NCBI GenBank assembly: GCA_011176545.1
Contig: DUEN01000103.1
Location: 1-64,000, forward strand
Origin: Caldilineae bacterium
GTDB lineage: Bacteria; Chloroflexota; Anaerolineae; DUEN01
Length of the DNA stretch: 64,000 bases
Direction: 5' to 3'
The position numbers were made by a program, and so were the translations under genes. Of this stretch, positions 37,739-48,082 are shown piece by piece; the first letter of the stretch is position 1; the number at the start of each line of letters is the position of its first letter. Below the pieces are notes generated by a model. That model was not told where the DNA came from. It made no database searches and saw nothing but the letters and a program-made list of their open reading frames with translations.

Positions 37739-38106
37739 TTACGGAGGTCGTACCTTCGACCACCTCCACCCAATAAGGCGAGTCTCTTACCCGCCATCTT
37801 ATGGCCGGTATAGAAACCAGTCCTACATTAGTATTCCCCATCATGCAAATAGGACGCTTTGACAACAACCACGGTTAAGTGTGGAGCTACCAAGCAACGC
37901 ATGTGCTGAGCTTATTCCCCACTTAACGAAGAAGGTCACGCCTTCGACCATCCCCACGCCCACGTAAGAAAGGCCCTCCAGCTTTTCGAGAGCCAGGATT
38001 CCCCAGCTGCTCTTCCCGAGGTGGACCGCGCCCAAATCGTCAAATAAATAGTACTACAGTACCACGCAATTGAACCTTAAAATTTGGATCTTTTCGCAAA
38101 AAACGC

Positions 38107-38135
38107 TTGTTCGGCCTAGTGGATCATGTTATAAT
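38107..38135 (+). promoter_or_regulatory. Promoter TTGTTC - 17 bp - TATAAT upstream of mraZ
   Basis: Direct reading. Confidence 0.7.
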
Positions 38136-38163
38136 GTTGGTGGGACAAAGTGGTGCGGTATGG

Positions 38164-38196
38164 GAGGGTTGTAGCCCCAAGTGGGGCGCAACCCTC
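38164..38196 (+). other. Leader hairpin GAGGGTTG-TA-GCCCC-AAGT-GGGGC-G-CAACCCTC in the mraZ 5' UTR
   Basis: 8-bp + 5-bp stem with small internal loop, between the promoter and the mraZ ATG. Confidence 0.7.
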
Positions 38197-38223
38197 TCTA
38201 CTACTTAGGATTCGACCGAACAA

Positions 38224-38652
38224 ATGTTTCTCGGACACCACATCCACAACCTTGATGATAAGGGACGCCTGACCATTCCCGCCAAATACCGTGAGGATTT
38301 GGCCGAGGGTATGGTGGTTACACGCGGCAACCAGAGACAGATCGTCCTTTATCCGCTACGCGAATGGCAGGCGTTATGCGAACGGATCGATGCGCTTCCA
38401 AAACTGGACAGGCGAGCGAGCAACATCCGACGCCTCGTGTACGCTTACGCCGAAGATTTGACGATGGATCGGCAAGGCCGGATCATCATCCCTTCGCACC
38501 TGCGGGAATTCGCCCACATCGAGAACGAAGTCCTCATCGTGGGCCTGAACTCGTACATCGAGCTATGGGCTCCCGATATGTGGCGCGAGGTCGAGTCCGC
38601 ACTTGAGGATGATTCCTTCGAAAGGGAATACTTCGAGACGTTGAACATCTAA
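38224..38652 (+). CDS. mraZ: Transcriptional regulator MraZ
   Basis: MFLGHHIHNLDDKGRLTIPAKYREDL; DLTMDRQGRIIIPSHLREFAHIENEVLIVGLNSYIELWA. Confidence 0.97.
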   Translation: MFLGHHIHNLDDKGRLTIPAKYREDLAEGMVVTRGNQRQIVLYPLREWQALCERIDALPKLDRRASNIRRLVYAYAEDLTMDRQGRIIIPSHLREFAHIENEVLIVGLNSYIELWAPDMWREVESALEDDSFEREYFETLNI

Positions 38653-38654
38653 CT

Positions 38655-39617
38655 GTGACGCCTGAAGATATACCGAACATGACCCATCACCAGCCGGTGA
38701 TGGTGGCTGAAGTATTAGAGGGCCTAGCCCTTCGCCCGGGTGATGACGTGATCGATGCGACGATAGGGGGAGGAGGACACGCGGCGGCTATGCTTCAAGC
38801 GATCGCCCCGGACGGGCGCCTCTTAGGTTTGGATGCGGATCCAGACGCCATTACCCGCTGCCAGCAGCGGTTCGCGGAGGAGATCTCTGCCGGGCGTGTC
38901 ATACTGGCCCATGCGAATTTTACCAGACTTCGCGAAATCGCTCAAGCCTACGATTTCGCCAACGTAGCTGGCGTTCTTTTCGATCTGGGGCTCTCTTCCT
39001 TCCACCTGACCGATCCGACGCGAGGGTTCAGCTTTCAGATGGTCGGCCCCCTCGACATGCGCTTTGACCCATCTCAAGGGGTTCCGGCCAGCGTGCTCAT
39101 CAACAGGCTCTCTGAGCGAGAGCTGGCCGATCTGATATATCGTTACGGCGAAGAACGCCACGCGCGTCGCATAGCGCGCGCCATCGTACAGGCACGTCCC
39201 ATTCGGAACACCCGCCATCTGGCCCAGGTGATCGCTGCTGCTGTCGGGAGCTGGCGGGAGCGCATCCATCCAGCGACCCGTACCTTTCAGGCGCTGCGGA
39301 TCGCGGTGAATCAAGAACTGGAAGCGCTGGAATCCGCACTCCCGCAGGCGGTCGCCCTGCTACGCCCGGGAGGAAGGCTGGCGGTCATCGCCTTCCACTC
39401 GCTGGAGGACCGCATCGTGAAACGCTTCTTCCAGCGAGAATCGCGAGATTGCATCTGCCCTCCTAGAATGCCGGTTTGCACGTGCGGCCATAAGGCAACG
39501 CTGCGCATCATCACCCGACGACCGCAACGCCCAAGCACGGAGGAGGTGGCTCGTAACCCGCGGAGCCGCAGCGCGCGACTCCGCATCGCGGAGCGGCTGC
39601 CAGCTCCACAAGGATAA
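38655..39617 (+). CDS. rsmH: 16S rRNA (cytosine1402-N4)-methyltransferase
   Basis: HQPVMVAEVLEGLALRPGDDVIDATIGGGGHAAAML; DLGLSSFHLTDPTRGFSF; FHSLEDRIVKRFFQRES. Confidence 0.97.
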   Translation: MTPEDIPNMTHHQPVMVAEVLEGLALRPGDDVIDATIGGGGHAAAMLQAIAPDGRLLGLDADPDAITRCQQRFAEEISAGRVILAHANFTRLREIAQAYDFANVAGVLFDLGLSSFHLTDPTRGFSFQMVGPLDMRFDPSQGVPASVLINRLSERELADLIYRYGEERHARRIARAIVQARPIRNTRHLAQVIAAAVGSWRERIHPATRTFQALRIAVNQELEALESALPQAVALLRPGGRLAVIAFHSLEDRIVKRFFQRESRDCICPPRMPVCTCGHKATLRIITRRPQRPSTEEVARNPRSRSARLRIAERLPAPQG

Positions 39618-39667
39618 GCCTGAGGTGGCTTACACTCCCTGGTGGGAAGTTGGTCAGGAGAAGGGAT

Positions 39668-40141
39668 ATGTTGCAACGCACCTCAAACCCTTTCCCAGCG
39701 CTAACCTGGTGGACAGGTTTACGACGTAGAGCGATCTCAGAGGATATCTACCTCTTTTTTAGCTTCCTGGCCGTGCTGACCATCCTCTGTTGCGCCATTT
39801 ACGCCTATGTGCGCATCGCAAGCGAGATCGCGACGACGCGAGCCCATATTGCCGAACTTCAGGCCGAGTATCAACGTCTGGAGAGGGAGAACGCCGAACT
39901 CGTCCGCCAGATCGGGCCCTACATCAGTATCAGCCGCATCGAAGAACGCGCGAAGGCCCTCGGCTATGGGCCACCGGAGGAGCGGATGCTCGTTCGGGTC
40001 CAAAGGATCGACAATGCGGTCGCGAGCGTTCCAGTTGCCGCTGAGTCGGCCTCTCACCTTTCATGGTGGCAGGAGGTTTTAGACTGGGCTTCAAGGCAGT
40101 TATATCCTCGCGCTCCCGCCTACGCCCAGGTGAAACGCTGA
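39668..40141 (+). CDS. FtsL/DivIC-like septum formation initiator protein
   Basis: Single TM, coiled coil AELQAEYQRLERENAELVRQI, YISISRIEERAKALGYGPP; position in dcw. Confidence 0.75.
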   Translation: MLQRTSNPFPALTWWTGLRRRAISEDIYLFFSFLAVLTILCCAIYAYVRIASEIATTRAHIAELQAEYQRLERENAELVRQIGPYISISRIEERAKALGYGPPEERMLVRVQRIDNAVASVPVAAESASHLSWWQEVLDWASRQLYPRAPAYAQVKR

Positions 40142-40150
40142 GGATGTCCT

Positions 40151-41869
40151 ATGATCGTTGAGGACTCCTCCAAGCGCCTACAAGGCCGGGTCCTCCTTAT
40201 CATCGTCATATTGACGGGAATATTACTCGTCCTCGCAGCGCAACTGATCTCCATCCAAGCGCTGGGAGGTGGGCTGGTCCCAATCACACCTGAGCCCCCT
40301 CTCGCCTCAACGCCATCAGCGACAGAAGAGAGCACGAAGCCGCCCACCTACCGCTCCCGTGGGAACATCCTGGACCGCAGCGGGTATCTCCTAGCCACGG
40401 ACATTTATCAATGGGAAGTGTCGGTATCCTTGAACCTCATAGAGGACAGGGAGCAGATCGCCCAGACCCTGGCCCCCCTGCTGGGACTGTCGTCTGATGA
40501 GATCTTAAATGAGATGGCGGAAGCGGAGATGCCTCAATATGTCCCCCTGGCCCGAGGCATCGATGAAGCCACTGGCGAGAAGATCGTCGATATGGGACTG
40601 CTCGGCGTGCGCGCCGATCCGTATCCACGGCGCTACTATCCCCAGGGCTCCCTGGCCGCCCACGTCCTGGGCTTCGTGACTTTGGACAGCAGATCCTTCT
40701 ATGGCGTGGAGGAGTTTTACCAGGAATTCCTGACAGGTCTCAGCGTTTTACGTCATGTTGAATACAGCGATGTCGCCCTGCCGTCCTACTTCTATCCCTT
40801 CGTCCCTTCGCCGGTGGGGCGAGATCTGATCTTGACTCTGGACGCCAGGATCCAGTATCTGGTAGAGCGGGAGTTACAACAGGCCGTGGCGGAGTATGAG
40901 GCTCAAGGGGGGACGGTGATCGTCCTCGACCCTAAAACCGGGGACGTGCTGGCGATGGCCAACGAGCCCCACTTCGATCCCAACTACTACAACAACTGTG
41001 ATCTCGCGTGGTGGCTCAACCAGGCTATAGGACGTATCTTTGAGCCGGGCTCGGTCGTCAAGGTCCTCACACTGGCGGCCGGCCTGGATTCAAAGGCCAT
41101 CACGCTGGATCAGACGTTCGTAGACAAAGGCTCCCTGGAGGTAGGCGGATACACCATACAAAACTCCGATCGTCGCGCCCATGGCGTGGTCACCCTGACT
41201 GATATCCTGGCCAAGTCCCTCAACGTGGGCGCCGCACAAGTGAGCCTGGCCATGGGGCCGGATGTTTTCTACCAATATCTGCATCGATTCGGATTCGGCA
41301 GAGTGACGGAGATCGATCTGGCTCGCGAGGTCTCGGGCCGTCTTAAGACGCCGGATGATCCCGAGTGGAGCTTATCGGATCTGGCTGCGAACGCTTATGG
41401 TCAAGGCGTCTCCGTCACCCCCATACAATTGATCACGGCGGTATCCGCGATCGCCAACGACGGCGTCGCCATGCACCCCAGAGTGGTCCGCATGATGGTC
41501 GATCAGGGGAAGATCATCCCGTTGCATCCGCGACCCTACCCTCGGGCCATATCGGTAGAAACCGCCCGCGCCATGAGATCTCTCATGGCGGAGGCCACAG
41601 CCCGCGGAATTGACGAAGACCTTGTCCCGGGGTATAAGGTAGCTGGGAAGACGGGCACAGCACAGATCCCCACACGTAGCGGCTACAGTGACGAAGTGAT
41701 CACCTCCTACGTCGCCTTCTTACCAGCCGACGATCCGCAGGCCATCGTCCTGGTCACGCTTTATCAGCCTGCTCGCGCCACGTGGGCCAGCGAGGTAGCC
41801 GTGCCGGTGTTCCAGCGCATCGCGACCAAGCTGGTACGTCTGCTTGAGATCCCGCCTGATCAACCGTAG
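40151..41869 (+). CDS. Penicillin-binding protein 2 / FtsI-type transpeptidase
   Basis: RGNILDRSGYLLATD; FEPGSVVKVLTLAAGLD (SxxK); KSLNVGAAQ; KVAGKTGTAQIP. Confidence 0.95.
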   Translation: MIVEDSSKRLQGRVLLIIVILTGILLVLAAQLISIQALGGGLVPITPEPPLASTPSATEESTKPPTYRSRGNILDRSGYLLATDIYQWEVSVSLNLIEDREQIAQTLAPLLGLSSDEILNEMAEAEMPQYVPLARGIDEATGEKIVDMGLLGVRADPYPRRYYPQGSLAAHVLGFVTLDSRSFYGVEEFYQEFLTGLSVLRHVEYSDVALPSYFYPFVPSPVGRDLILTLDARIQYLVERELQQAVAEYEAQGGTVIVLDPKTGDVLAMANEPHFDPNYYNNCDLAWWLNQAIGRIFEPGSVVKVLTLAAGLDSKAITLDQTFVDKGSLEVGGYTIQNSDRRAHGVVTLTDILAKSLNVGAAQVSLAMGPDVFYQYLHRFGFGRVTEIDLAREVSGRLKTPDDPEWSLSDLAANAYGQGVSVTPIQLITAVSAIANDGVAMHPRVVRMMVDQGKIIPLHPRPYPRAISVETARAMRSLMAEATARGIDEDLVPGYKVAGKTGTAQIPTRSGYSDEVITSYVAFLPADDPQAIVLVTLYQPARATWASEVAVPVFQRIATKLVRLLEIPPDQP

Positions 41870-41893
41870 ACGAATCGAGGATAGGGGGATGCC

Positions 41894-43357
41894 GTGACGC
41901 AGCTTACCCTGGCGGACGTCTGGTCGGCCCTCTGCCAGCGACCAGCTCCGGAGCAATTGAGCGCGAGAAAGGTCACTGAGGTCGTTATCGACTCTCGCCT
42001 AGTGAAGGAGGGGGCGCTCTTCGTCGCGCTGCGCGGGGAGCGCGCGGATGGGCATGACTACGTCCAGGAGGCTCTCCAGGCCGGCGCCATCGGCGCCCTC
42101 ATACAACGGATTCCCCAGGGGACGGAGCGCCTGGCAAGTGTGTTGGACACGACCACCGGCGAGTGGCTGCAGCCCCTCGCGGATCCCGGCCGGGACGCCA
42201 TCCTCTTCCTGGTCCCGGATAGCCTCGTTGGGCTTCAACAGCTGGCGGCCGCCTGGCGGGCCCGGTTCTCGCCGCGCGTGATCGGCGTCACCGGGAGCGT
42301 CGGGAAGACATCGACCAAGGAGATGATCGCCTGCGTCCTTAAGCGACGGTATCGCGTGCTCAAGAGTATGGGTAACTATAATAATGAAATCGGCCTGCCA
42401 TTAACGCTGCTCTCCCTCAAGCCGGATCACGAGCGAGTCGTCCTGGAGATGGGAATGTATGCGCTGGGGGAGATCGCCCAGTTGTGCGCCATCAGCAGGC
42501 CCCACGTCGGCGTGGTGACCAACGTCGGCCCGAGCCATCTGGAACGTCTGGGCACGATAGAGCGCATCGCCCAGGCCAAGGCGGAGTTGGTCCAGGCTTT
42601 GCCTCCGGCGCCCGAGGGCGTCGCTGTGCTGAACCACGACGATCCTCTGGTGCGAGCTATGGCGGATCAGACCCAGGCGCGCGTCTTCTTCTACGGGCTG
42701 ACGCCGGATTGCGATCTATGGGCCGATGAGATCGAGAGCGCCGGGTTACAGGGGATCCGCTTTCGCTTCCACCACCGCGGTGAGACGTTACACGTGAAGG
42801 TCCCCTTGTTGGGGAGGCACAGCGTGCACACCGCGTTGCGCGCCGCCGCCGTCGGCCTCGTCGAGGGGCTGAGCTGGGACGAGATCATCTCCGGTCTGCA
42901 AGATGTATCGGGCCAGCTGCGGCTGGTGGTCGTGCAGGGCATCCGCGGGACTACATTGATCGATGATACGTATAACGCCAGTCCAGCTTCGACCATCGCA
43001 GCGTTGAACCTGCTGGCGGATCTTACGCCTGAGGGTGACGGCCGACGCATCGCCGTACTGGGCGATATGCTGGAGTTAGGGAGCTACGAAGAGGAGGGAC
43101 ACATCATCGTCGGACGACGGGCCGCCGACGTGGTGCAGAAGCTTATCACCGTGGGGCGGAGGGCTCACCTGATCGGCCAGGAAGCCATCGCCTCCGGGTT
43201 AGATCCGTCCGACGTCACCATCGTTGATACGAACGAGGAGGCTTTGGCGACTCTGCGGGACATAGTGCATAATGGGGACATTATCCTGGTCAAAGGCTCG
43301 CGTGCTCAGCATATGGAACAGATCGTGAACGCGCTCAGCCGACGGGGTAACGGCTGA
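41894..43357 (+). CDS. murF: UDP-N-acetylmuramoyl-tripeptide--D-alanyl-D-alanine ligase
   Basis: [53 protein letters not shown]. Confidence 0.94.
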   Translation: MTQLTLADVWSALCQRPAPEQLSARKVTEVVIDSRLVKEGALFVALRGERADGHDYVQEALQAGAIGALIQRIPQGTERLASVLDTTTGEWLQPLADPGRDAILFLVPDSLVGLQQLAAAWRARFSPRVIGVTGSVGKTSTKEMIACVLKRRYRVLKSMGNYNNEIGLPLTLLSLKPDHERVVLEMGMYALGEIAQLCAISRPHVGVVTNVGPSHLERLGTIERIAQAKAELVQALPPAPEGVAVLNHDDPLVRAMADQTQARVFFYGLTPDCDLWADEIESAGLQGIRFRFHHRGETLHVKVPLLGRHSVHTALRAAAVGLVEGLSWDEIISGLQDVSGQLRLVVVQGIRGTTLIDDTYNASPASTIAALNLLADLTPEGDGRRIAVLGDMLELGSYEEEGHIIVGRRAADVVQKLITVGRRAHLIGQEAIASGLDPSDVTIVDTNEEALATLRDIVHNGDIILVKGSRAQHMEQIVNALSRRGNG

Positions 43358-44361
43358 TGGCTTATTCGCTGACCTTAGGGACGATCTCTTTCTTCCTGGC
43401 CGTCATCTGGGGGCGGCCTCTCATCAATCTATTGAAACGCTACGGCATCGGCAAGCAGATCCGGATCGAGGGCCCCAGCAGCCACCAGGTGAAGACCGGC
43501 ACGCCGACGACGGGAGGGTTGATGATCATCATCCCCGTCGTGCTCATCACGGGCGCTCTCAACGTGGCGAACCTGTTGGGTTTCAACTATATCGGGCAGT
43601 CCACGCTGCTCTTGATGGGCTGCATGCTCATGTTCGGGCTGCTGGGCTTCATCGACGACCTGGAAGGGGTCCGCGGGAAGCGTGCCAGGGGCGAAGGGCT
43701 GATGGCTCGCTCCAAGGCGTGGTGGCAGGTCGTATTCGCCACGGTGATCGCCCTGGTGCTGTACTTCGGGCCGCCCGAGCTGGATTACGTGGGCATCCCG
43801 ACCGTACGGGAATTCGTTCACATCGGCCCGGTGATGCTGCCGATCTCGATCTTCATCATCGTTGGGGCATCCAACGCGGTGAACTTGAGCGATGGGCTGG
43901 ACGCCCTGGCTGGGAGCGTGTCGGCCATCGCCTTTGTCGCCTATGGGATCATCGCCCACCTGCAGGGGCAGACGTGGCTCGTGGCGTTCGCCTTCACCGT
44001 CGTGGGGGCGTTACTGGCGTTCCTATGGTACAACGCCCACCCGGCCGAGCTGTTTATGGGAGACACGGGGGCCCTGGCCGTAGGGGCCACCCTGGGCGTG
44101 GTCGCGCTGATGACCGGGCAGTGGCTTCTGCTTCCGATCATCGCCATCATCCCGGTGGCCGAGGCCCTGTCCGTCATCCTGCAGGTGGTCTACTTCAAAT
44201 ACACGAAGCGTCGCTATGGGGAGGGCCGCCGCCTGTTTAAGATGGCCCCCCTTCATCATCACTTCGAGCTCCTGGGCTGGTCGGAGACCCAGGTAGTCCA
44301 GCGATTCTGGCTGGTCTCGATCCTTTGCGCGATGCTGGGGATCGCCCTGGCCTTGCTGTGA
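43357..44361 (+). CDS. mraY: Phospho-N-acetylmuramoyl-pentapeptide-transferase
   Basis: [83 protein letters not shown]. Confidence 0.97.
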   Translation: MAYSLTLGTISFFLAVIWGRPLINLLKRYGIGKQIRIEGPSSHQVKTGTPTTGGLMIIIPVVLITGALNVANLLGFNYIGQSTLLLMGCMLMFGLLGFIDDLEGVRGKRARGEGLMARSKAWWQVVFATVIALVLYFGPPELDYVGIPTVREFVHIGPVMLPISIFIIVGASNAVNLSDGLDALAGSVSAIAFVAYGIIAHLQGQTWLVAFAFTVVGALLAFLWYNAHPAELFMGDTGALAVGATLGVVALMTGQWLLLPIIAIIPVAEALSVILQVVYFKYTKRRYGEGRRLFKMAPLHHHFELLGWSETQVVQRFWLVSILCAMLGIALALL

Positions 44362-44383
44362 TGAGGCAAGCGCGGGGGATGTC

Positions 44384-45808
44384 ATGATGAGTTGGGATGG
44401 GAAGTCCGTGGTCATCCTGGGTTTGGCTCGCCAGGGCATGGCGCTGGCCCGCTTTTTCACCACGCAGGGTGCCCGGGTGACCGTGAGCGATCAGAAGCCC
44501 GCCTCAGCGCTGACGGAGGCCCTGGCCGCGCTCAAAGGGCTGCCCATCCGATACGTGCTGGGGGGGCATCCGGAAAGCCTGCTCGACCACTGCGACCTGC
44601 TCTGTCTCAGCGGCGGGGTGCCCACGGACCTGCCCATCGTCCAAGCCGCTCGGGAGCGCGGTATCCCCTTGAGCAACGATACCCAGCTCACGCTGGAACG
44701 CTCGCTGGCCCCCGTCATCGGCATCACCGGATCGGCCGGGAAGACGACGACCACCACGCTGGTGGGGGAGATCCTGCGGGCCGCGGGCATGACCGTGCAC
44801 GTGGGAGGAAATATCGGTACGCCGCTGATCGATCGACTGGAGGATGTGGCGCCGACCGACTGGCTGGTCTTGGAGATGTCCAGCTTCCAATTGGAGCTGT
44901 GCACGCTCAGCCCCCACATCGCGGCCATACTCAACGTGACCCCCAATCATCTGGACCGCCATCCCTCCATGAACCATTATATGGCGGCGAAGGCCAACAT
45001 TCTGCGCTGGCAACGGGCGGAGGATGTAGCTGTATTAGGGGTAGACGATGAGATCACCGGCGCGTGGTGGCGCCTTGGGAAGGTGGATATCCCCGCGGGC
45101 CGGGGACAGCCTGCGCTCGCCTTTCCCCTGGCGGCCCGGCGCGTCGGATTCAGCGGCCATCAGGATGTGCCTCATGGCGCTTTCACGCGCGATGGGTGGA
45201 TCATCTGGCGGGCCGGAGACGTCGAGGAGATGGTGTTACCCATCACGGATATCCGGCTGCGCGGCTGGCACAACGTGCTCAACATCCTCGCCGCCTGCGC
45301 CATTGCGGGGGCCGCGGGCGCGCCCGCATGGGCGATGGCCCAGGCTGTGCGTTCCTTCCGCGGCGTCGCGCACCGGCTGGAGGTCGTGCGAGAGCGTGAT
45401 GGCGTGATGTGGGTCAACGACTCCATCGCGACGGCTCCTGAGCGCGCTATCGCCGCGCTGCGATCCTTCGAGGAGCCCATCGTGCTCCTGGCCGGCGGAC
45501 GGGACAAGAAGCTGCCCTGGGACGCGTTCGCCAGGGAGGTCCACCGGAGGGTGCGCTATCTCATCTGCTTTGGCGAGGCCGGCCCCATGATCGCCCGCCA
45601 GGTGCAGTCGCAGGCCATGCGTGTAACCGACGGCCGATTGCGGGAGGTCTCCGTGTGTGATGGCCTGGAGGCGGCCGTGCGGTTGGCGGCCCGGGTAGCG
45701 CGGCCGGGAGAGGTCGTGCTGCTCTCACCGGGAGGTACCAGTTTTGATGCCTATCGAGACTTCGCTGAGCGCGGCGAGCACTTTCGCCGCCTCGTACAAG
45801 ACCTGTGA
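44384..45808 (+). CDS. murD: UDP-N-acetylmuramoylalanine--D-glutamate ligase
   Basis: VIGITGSAGKTTTTTLVGEIL; LVLEMSSFQLE; NVTPNHLDRHPSMNHYMAAKANIL; VWVNDSIATAPERAIAAL; LLSPGGTSFDAYRDFAERGEHF. Confidence 0.95.
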   Translation: MMSWDGKSVVILGLARQGMALARFFTTQGARVTVSDQKPASALTEALAALKGLPIRYVLGGHPESLLDHCDLLCLSGGVPTDLPIVQAARERGIPLSNDTQLTLERSLAPVIGITGSAGKTTTTTLVGEILRAAGMTVHVGGNIGTPLIDRLEDVAPTDWLVLEMSSFQLELCTLSPHIAAILNVTPNHLDRHPSMNHYMAAKANILRWQRAEDVAVLGVDDEITGAWWRLGKVDIPAGRGQPALAFPLAARRVGFSGHQDVPHGAFTRDGWIIWRAGDVEEMVLPITDIRLRGWHNVLNILAACAIAGAAGAPAWAMAQAVRSFRGVAHRLEVVRERDGVMWVNDSIATAPERAIAALRSFEEPIVLLAGGRDKKLPWDAFAREVHRRVRYLICFGEAGPMIARQVQSQAMRVTDGRLREVSVCDGLEAAVRLAARVARPGEVVLLSPGGTSFDAYRDFAERGEHFRRLVQDL

Positions 45809-47073
45809 GGGATCTGAGCATGAGTAGGCAGGCTCGTGCGCAACGAGGCGTCGATCTGGCCTTGCTCGCGATCGTGGTCAGCCTGTTGGCCCTCGGTATC
45901 CTTTCCGTGTATGGCGCCAGCTATGCGGCGGCGCAACGCTTAGTGGGCGATCCCACCTACTTTTTCTCCCGGCAGCTCATATGGGCGCTAATCGGGGTGG
46001 TCGCCATGATCGTCGCCGCGTCCATAGACTACAGTATATGGCGTCAGCTCGCCATCCCCATCATGATCCTCGCCCTCATCCTGCTGGTCCTTGTGCTCAT
46101 CATAGGCGAGGAGCGCTTCGGAGCGAGGCGGACGCTCCTCCATGGCAGGGTGCAGCCCAGCGAGCTGGCGAAGATCGCGGTCATCATCTATATCGCTGCC
46201 TGGCTAGCCAGCCGTGAAAAGGTGCTGAGGGACGTCCGGCTGGGCCTGATTCCCTTCGCCGTGTTGCTCGGCCTCATCACGCTGTTGATCGTGGCGGAGC
46301 CGGATATCAGCACGTCAGCCGTGATCATCGCCACCGCCATGACCATGTTCTTCATCGCCGGGGCGGATCTCAAGCAGGTCGGCATCGCCATCACGGTGAT
46401 GGCGATCACCTTCGCCTTGCTGGTCACCCAATCGGGATACGCCCGGGATCGCGTCATGGCGTTTTGGGATTTCTGGCAGGGCTCGGGCCACGATTCCGAG
46501 AAGACCTATCACACCAACCTGGCCATACGCATGCTCATGCAGGGAGGCTGGATAGGGGCGGGAGGACCTGGTGCCAGCCAGTTAGATCCCCAGGCGCAGA
46601 TCCCGCTCTCATGGAGCGATGCTATCCTGGCCATCGTCGGGCGAGACATGGGGCTGATCGGGACGCTGTTGATCCTCGGCCTCTTCGCCGGGCTCATGTA
46701 TCGCGGGTTCCGCATCGCGCTCCATGCCGATGATAACTTCGGCACATTGCTGGCCTCCGGGGTCACCTTTTGGCTCGTGTTTCAGGCCATCATCAACGTC
46801 GCCGTCATCACGGCCATCATACCGTTTACCGGCATGCCCTTACCGTTCATCAGCTATGGCGGCTCTTCCATGCTCGCGGCGATGACCGGCATCGGGCTGC
46901 TGTTGAGCGTATCTCGCGGCACGCGTTGGAAGGGGGAGGATCTTGCGCGTCTTGCTTTCGGGCGGAGGGACTGGGGGCCACGTCTATCCGGGGCTCGCGG
47001 TCGCTCGCGCGCTACTCGACGATCACCACGGCGAAACGCCCGCTCCCGCAAGCCTCGAACGAAAGAGGCATAG
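45805..47073 (+). CDS. ftsW: FtsW/RodA/SpoVE family SEDS protein
   Basis: QRGVDLALLAIVVSLLALGILSVYGAS; LHGRVQPSELAKIAVIIYIAAWL; TGMPLPFISYGGSSMLAAMTGIGLLLSVSR. Confidence 0.94.
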   Translation: MRDLSMSRQARAQRGVDLALLAIVVSLLALGILSVYGASYAAAQRLVGDPTYFFSRQLIWALIGVVAMIVAASIDYSIWRQLAIPIMILALILLVLVLIIGEERFGARRTLLHGRVQPSELAKIAVIIYIAAWLASREKVLRDVRLGLIPFAVLLGLITLLIVAEPDISTSAVIIATAMTMFFIAGADLKQVGIAITVMAITFALLVTQSGYARDRVMAFWDFWQGSGHDSEKTYHTNLAIRMLMQGGWIGAGGPGASQLDPQAQIPLSWSDAILAIVGRDMGLIGTLLILGLFAGLMYRGFRIALHADDNFGTLLASGVTFWLVFQAIINVAVITAIIPFTGMPLPFISYGGSSMLAAMTGIGLLLSVSRGTRWKGEDLARLAFGRRDWGPRLSGARGRSRATRRSPRRNARSRKPRTKEA

Positions 47074-48082
47074 CATCCTGTACGCGGGCCATCCCAGGGG
47101 CGTTGAAAAGCGCCTGGTCGAGCGCGCCGGCCTGACCTTCGCCGCCGTAGACAGCGGCCAGCTCCGAGGCCGGGCGCCGTGGGCCATCGCGGCCAGCCTG
47201 TGGCGCATCCAGCGGGGCGTCCGTCAGGCCAGGCGCGTCATACGCGCGTTCCGCCCTGACGTGGTGTTCATCACCGGAGCATACGTGACGGCTCCTGTGG
47301 CCATCGCCGCGAGCATGGCCCATGTGCCGTTGTTGATCTACCTGCCGGATCTAACACCCGGGCTAGCGGTGCGCTGGCTGAGCCTTCTGGCGCAGAAGGT
47401 GGCCGTCTCCTTTGAGCCGGCTGCCAGGTACTTCCCCGGGAAGGCCGTCGTGACCGGCTATCCCGTGCGCGCCGAGCTCGTGGCGGCGGCCGCGGATCCG
47501 GCGGCTGCCAGGCGCCGCCTGGGGCTCCATGACGGGAAGCCCGTGTTGCTAGTGATGGGGGGGAGCCACGGCGCGCGCAGCATCAATCAAGCTGTCTGCG
47601 CCGCGCTGCCGACCCTGCTGGAGCATGCCCAGGTGATCCACGTCACCGGTCATCTAGACTGGCCATGGGTGAGCCGCGAGGGAGAGTGCCTGCCCGCCGC
47701 CTTGCGTGGAGACTATCACCCTTATCCCTATCTCCACGAGGAGCTGGCCGATGCGCTGGCGGCAGCGGATCTGCTCGTCAACCGGGCGGGGGCGTCTAAC
47801 CTCGGCGAGCTACCCGCGGTCGGGCTGCCCGCGGTATTGGTGCCCTATCCCCATGCAGGCCGACATCAGCACATTAACGCGGCCTTCCTGGTAGAACAAG
47901 GCGCGGCCCGGCTGGTCGAGGATGAGGCGCTAGCACATGAACTTGTCCCGACCGTGTTAGAGCTCCTGAAGGATACGGCAGTCCGTCAGCGGATGGCCGA
48001 AGCGGCGCGATCGCTGGCACGCACGGATGCAACGAGGCGAATCATCGATCTGATGAGCAGCATGGTAAAGGAGAGACGGTGA
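46943..48082 (+). CDS. murG: UDP-GlcNAc--N-acetylmuramyl-(pentapeptide) pyrophosphoryl-undecaprenol GlcNAc transferase
   Basis: TTG start; MRVLLSGGGTGGHVYPGLAVARALL; VMGGSHGARSINQAV; LVNRAGASNLGELPAVGLPAVLVPYPHAGRHQHINAAFL. Confidence 0.95.
   Translation: MRVLLSGGGTGGHVYPGLAVARALLDDHHGETPAPASLERKRHSILYAGHPRGVEKRLVERAGLTFAAVDSGQLRGRAPWAIAASLWRIQRGVRQARRVIRAFRPDVVFITGAYVTAPVAIAASMAHVPLLIYLPDLTPGLAVRWLSLLAQKVAVSFEPAARYFPGKAVVTGYPVRAELVAAAADPAAARRRLGLHDGKPVLLVMGGSHGARSINQAVCAALPTLLEHAQVIHVTGHLDWPWVSREGECLPAALRGDYHPYPYLHEELADALAAADLLVNRAGASNLGELPAVGLPAVLVPYPHAGRHQHINAAFLVEQGAARLVEDEALAHELVPTVLELLKDTAVRQRMAEAARSLARTDATRRIIDLMSSMVKERR

Noticed and set aside
37841-38035. 64-aa minus-strand ORF in the gap before mraZ
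   Set aside because: No RBS or domain; better explained as a decayed repeat fragment (see finding at 37741-37965).
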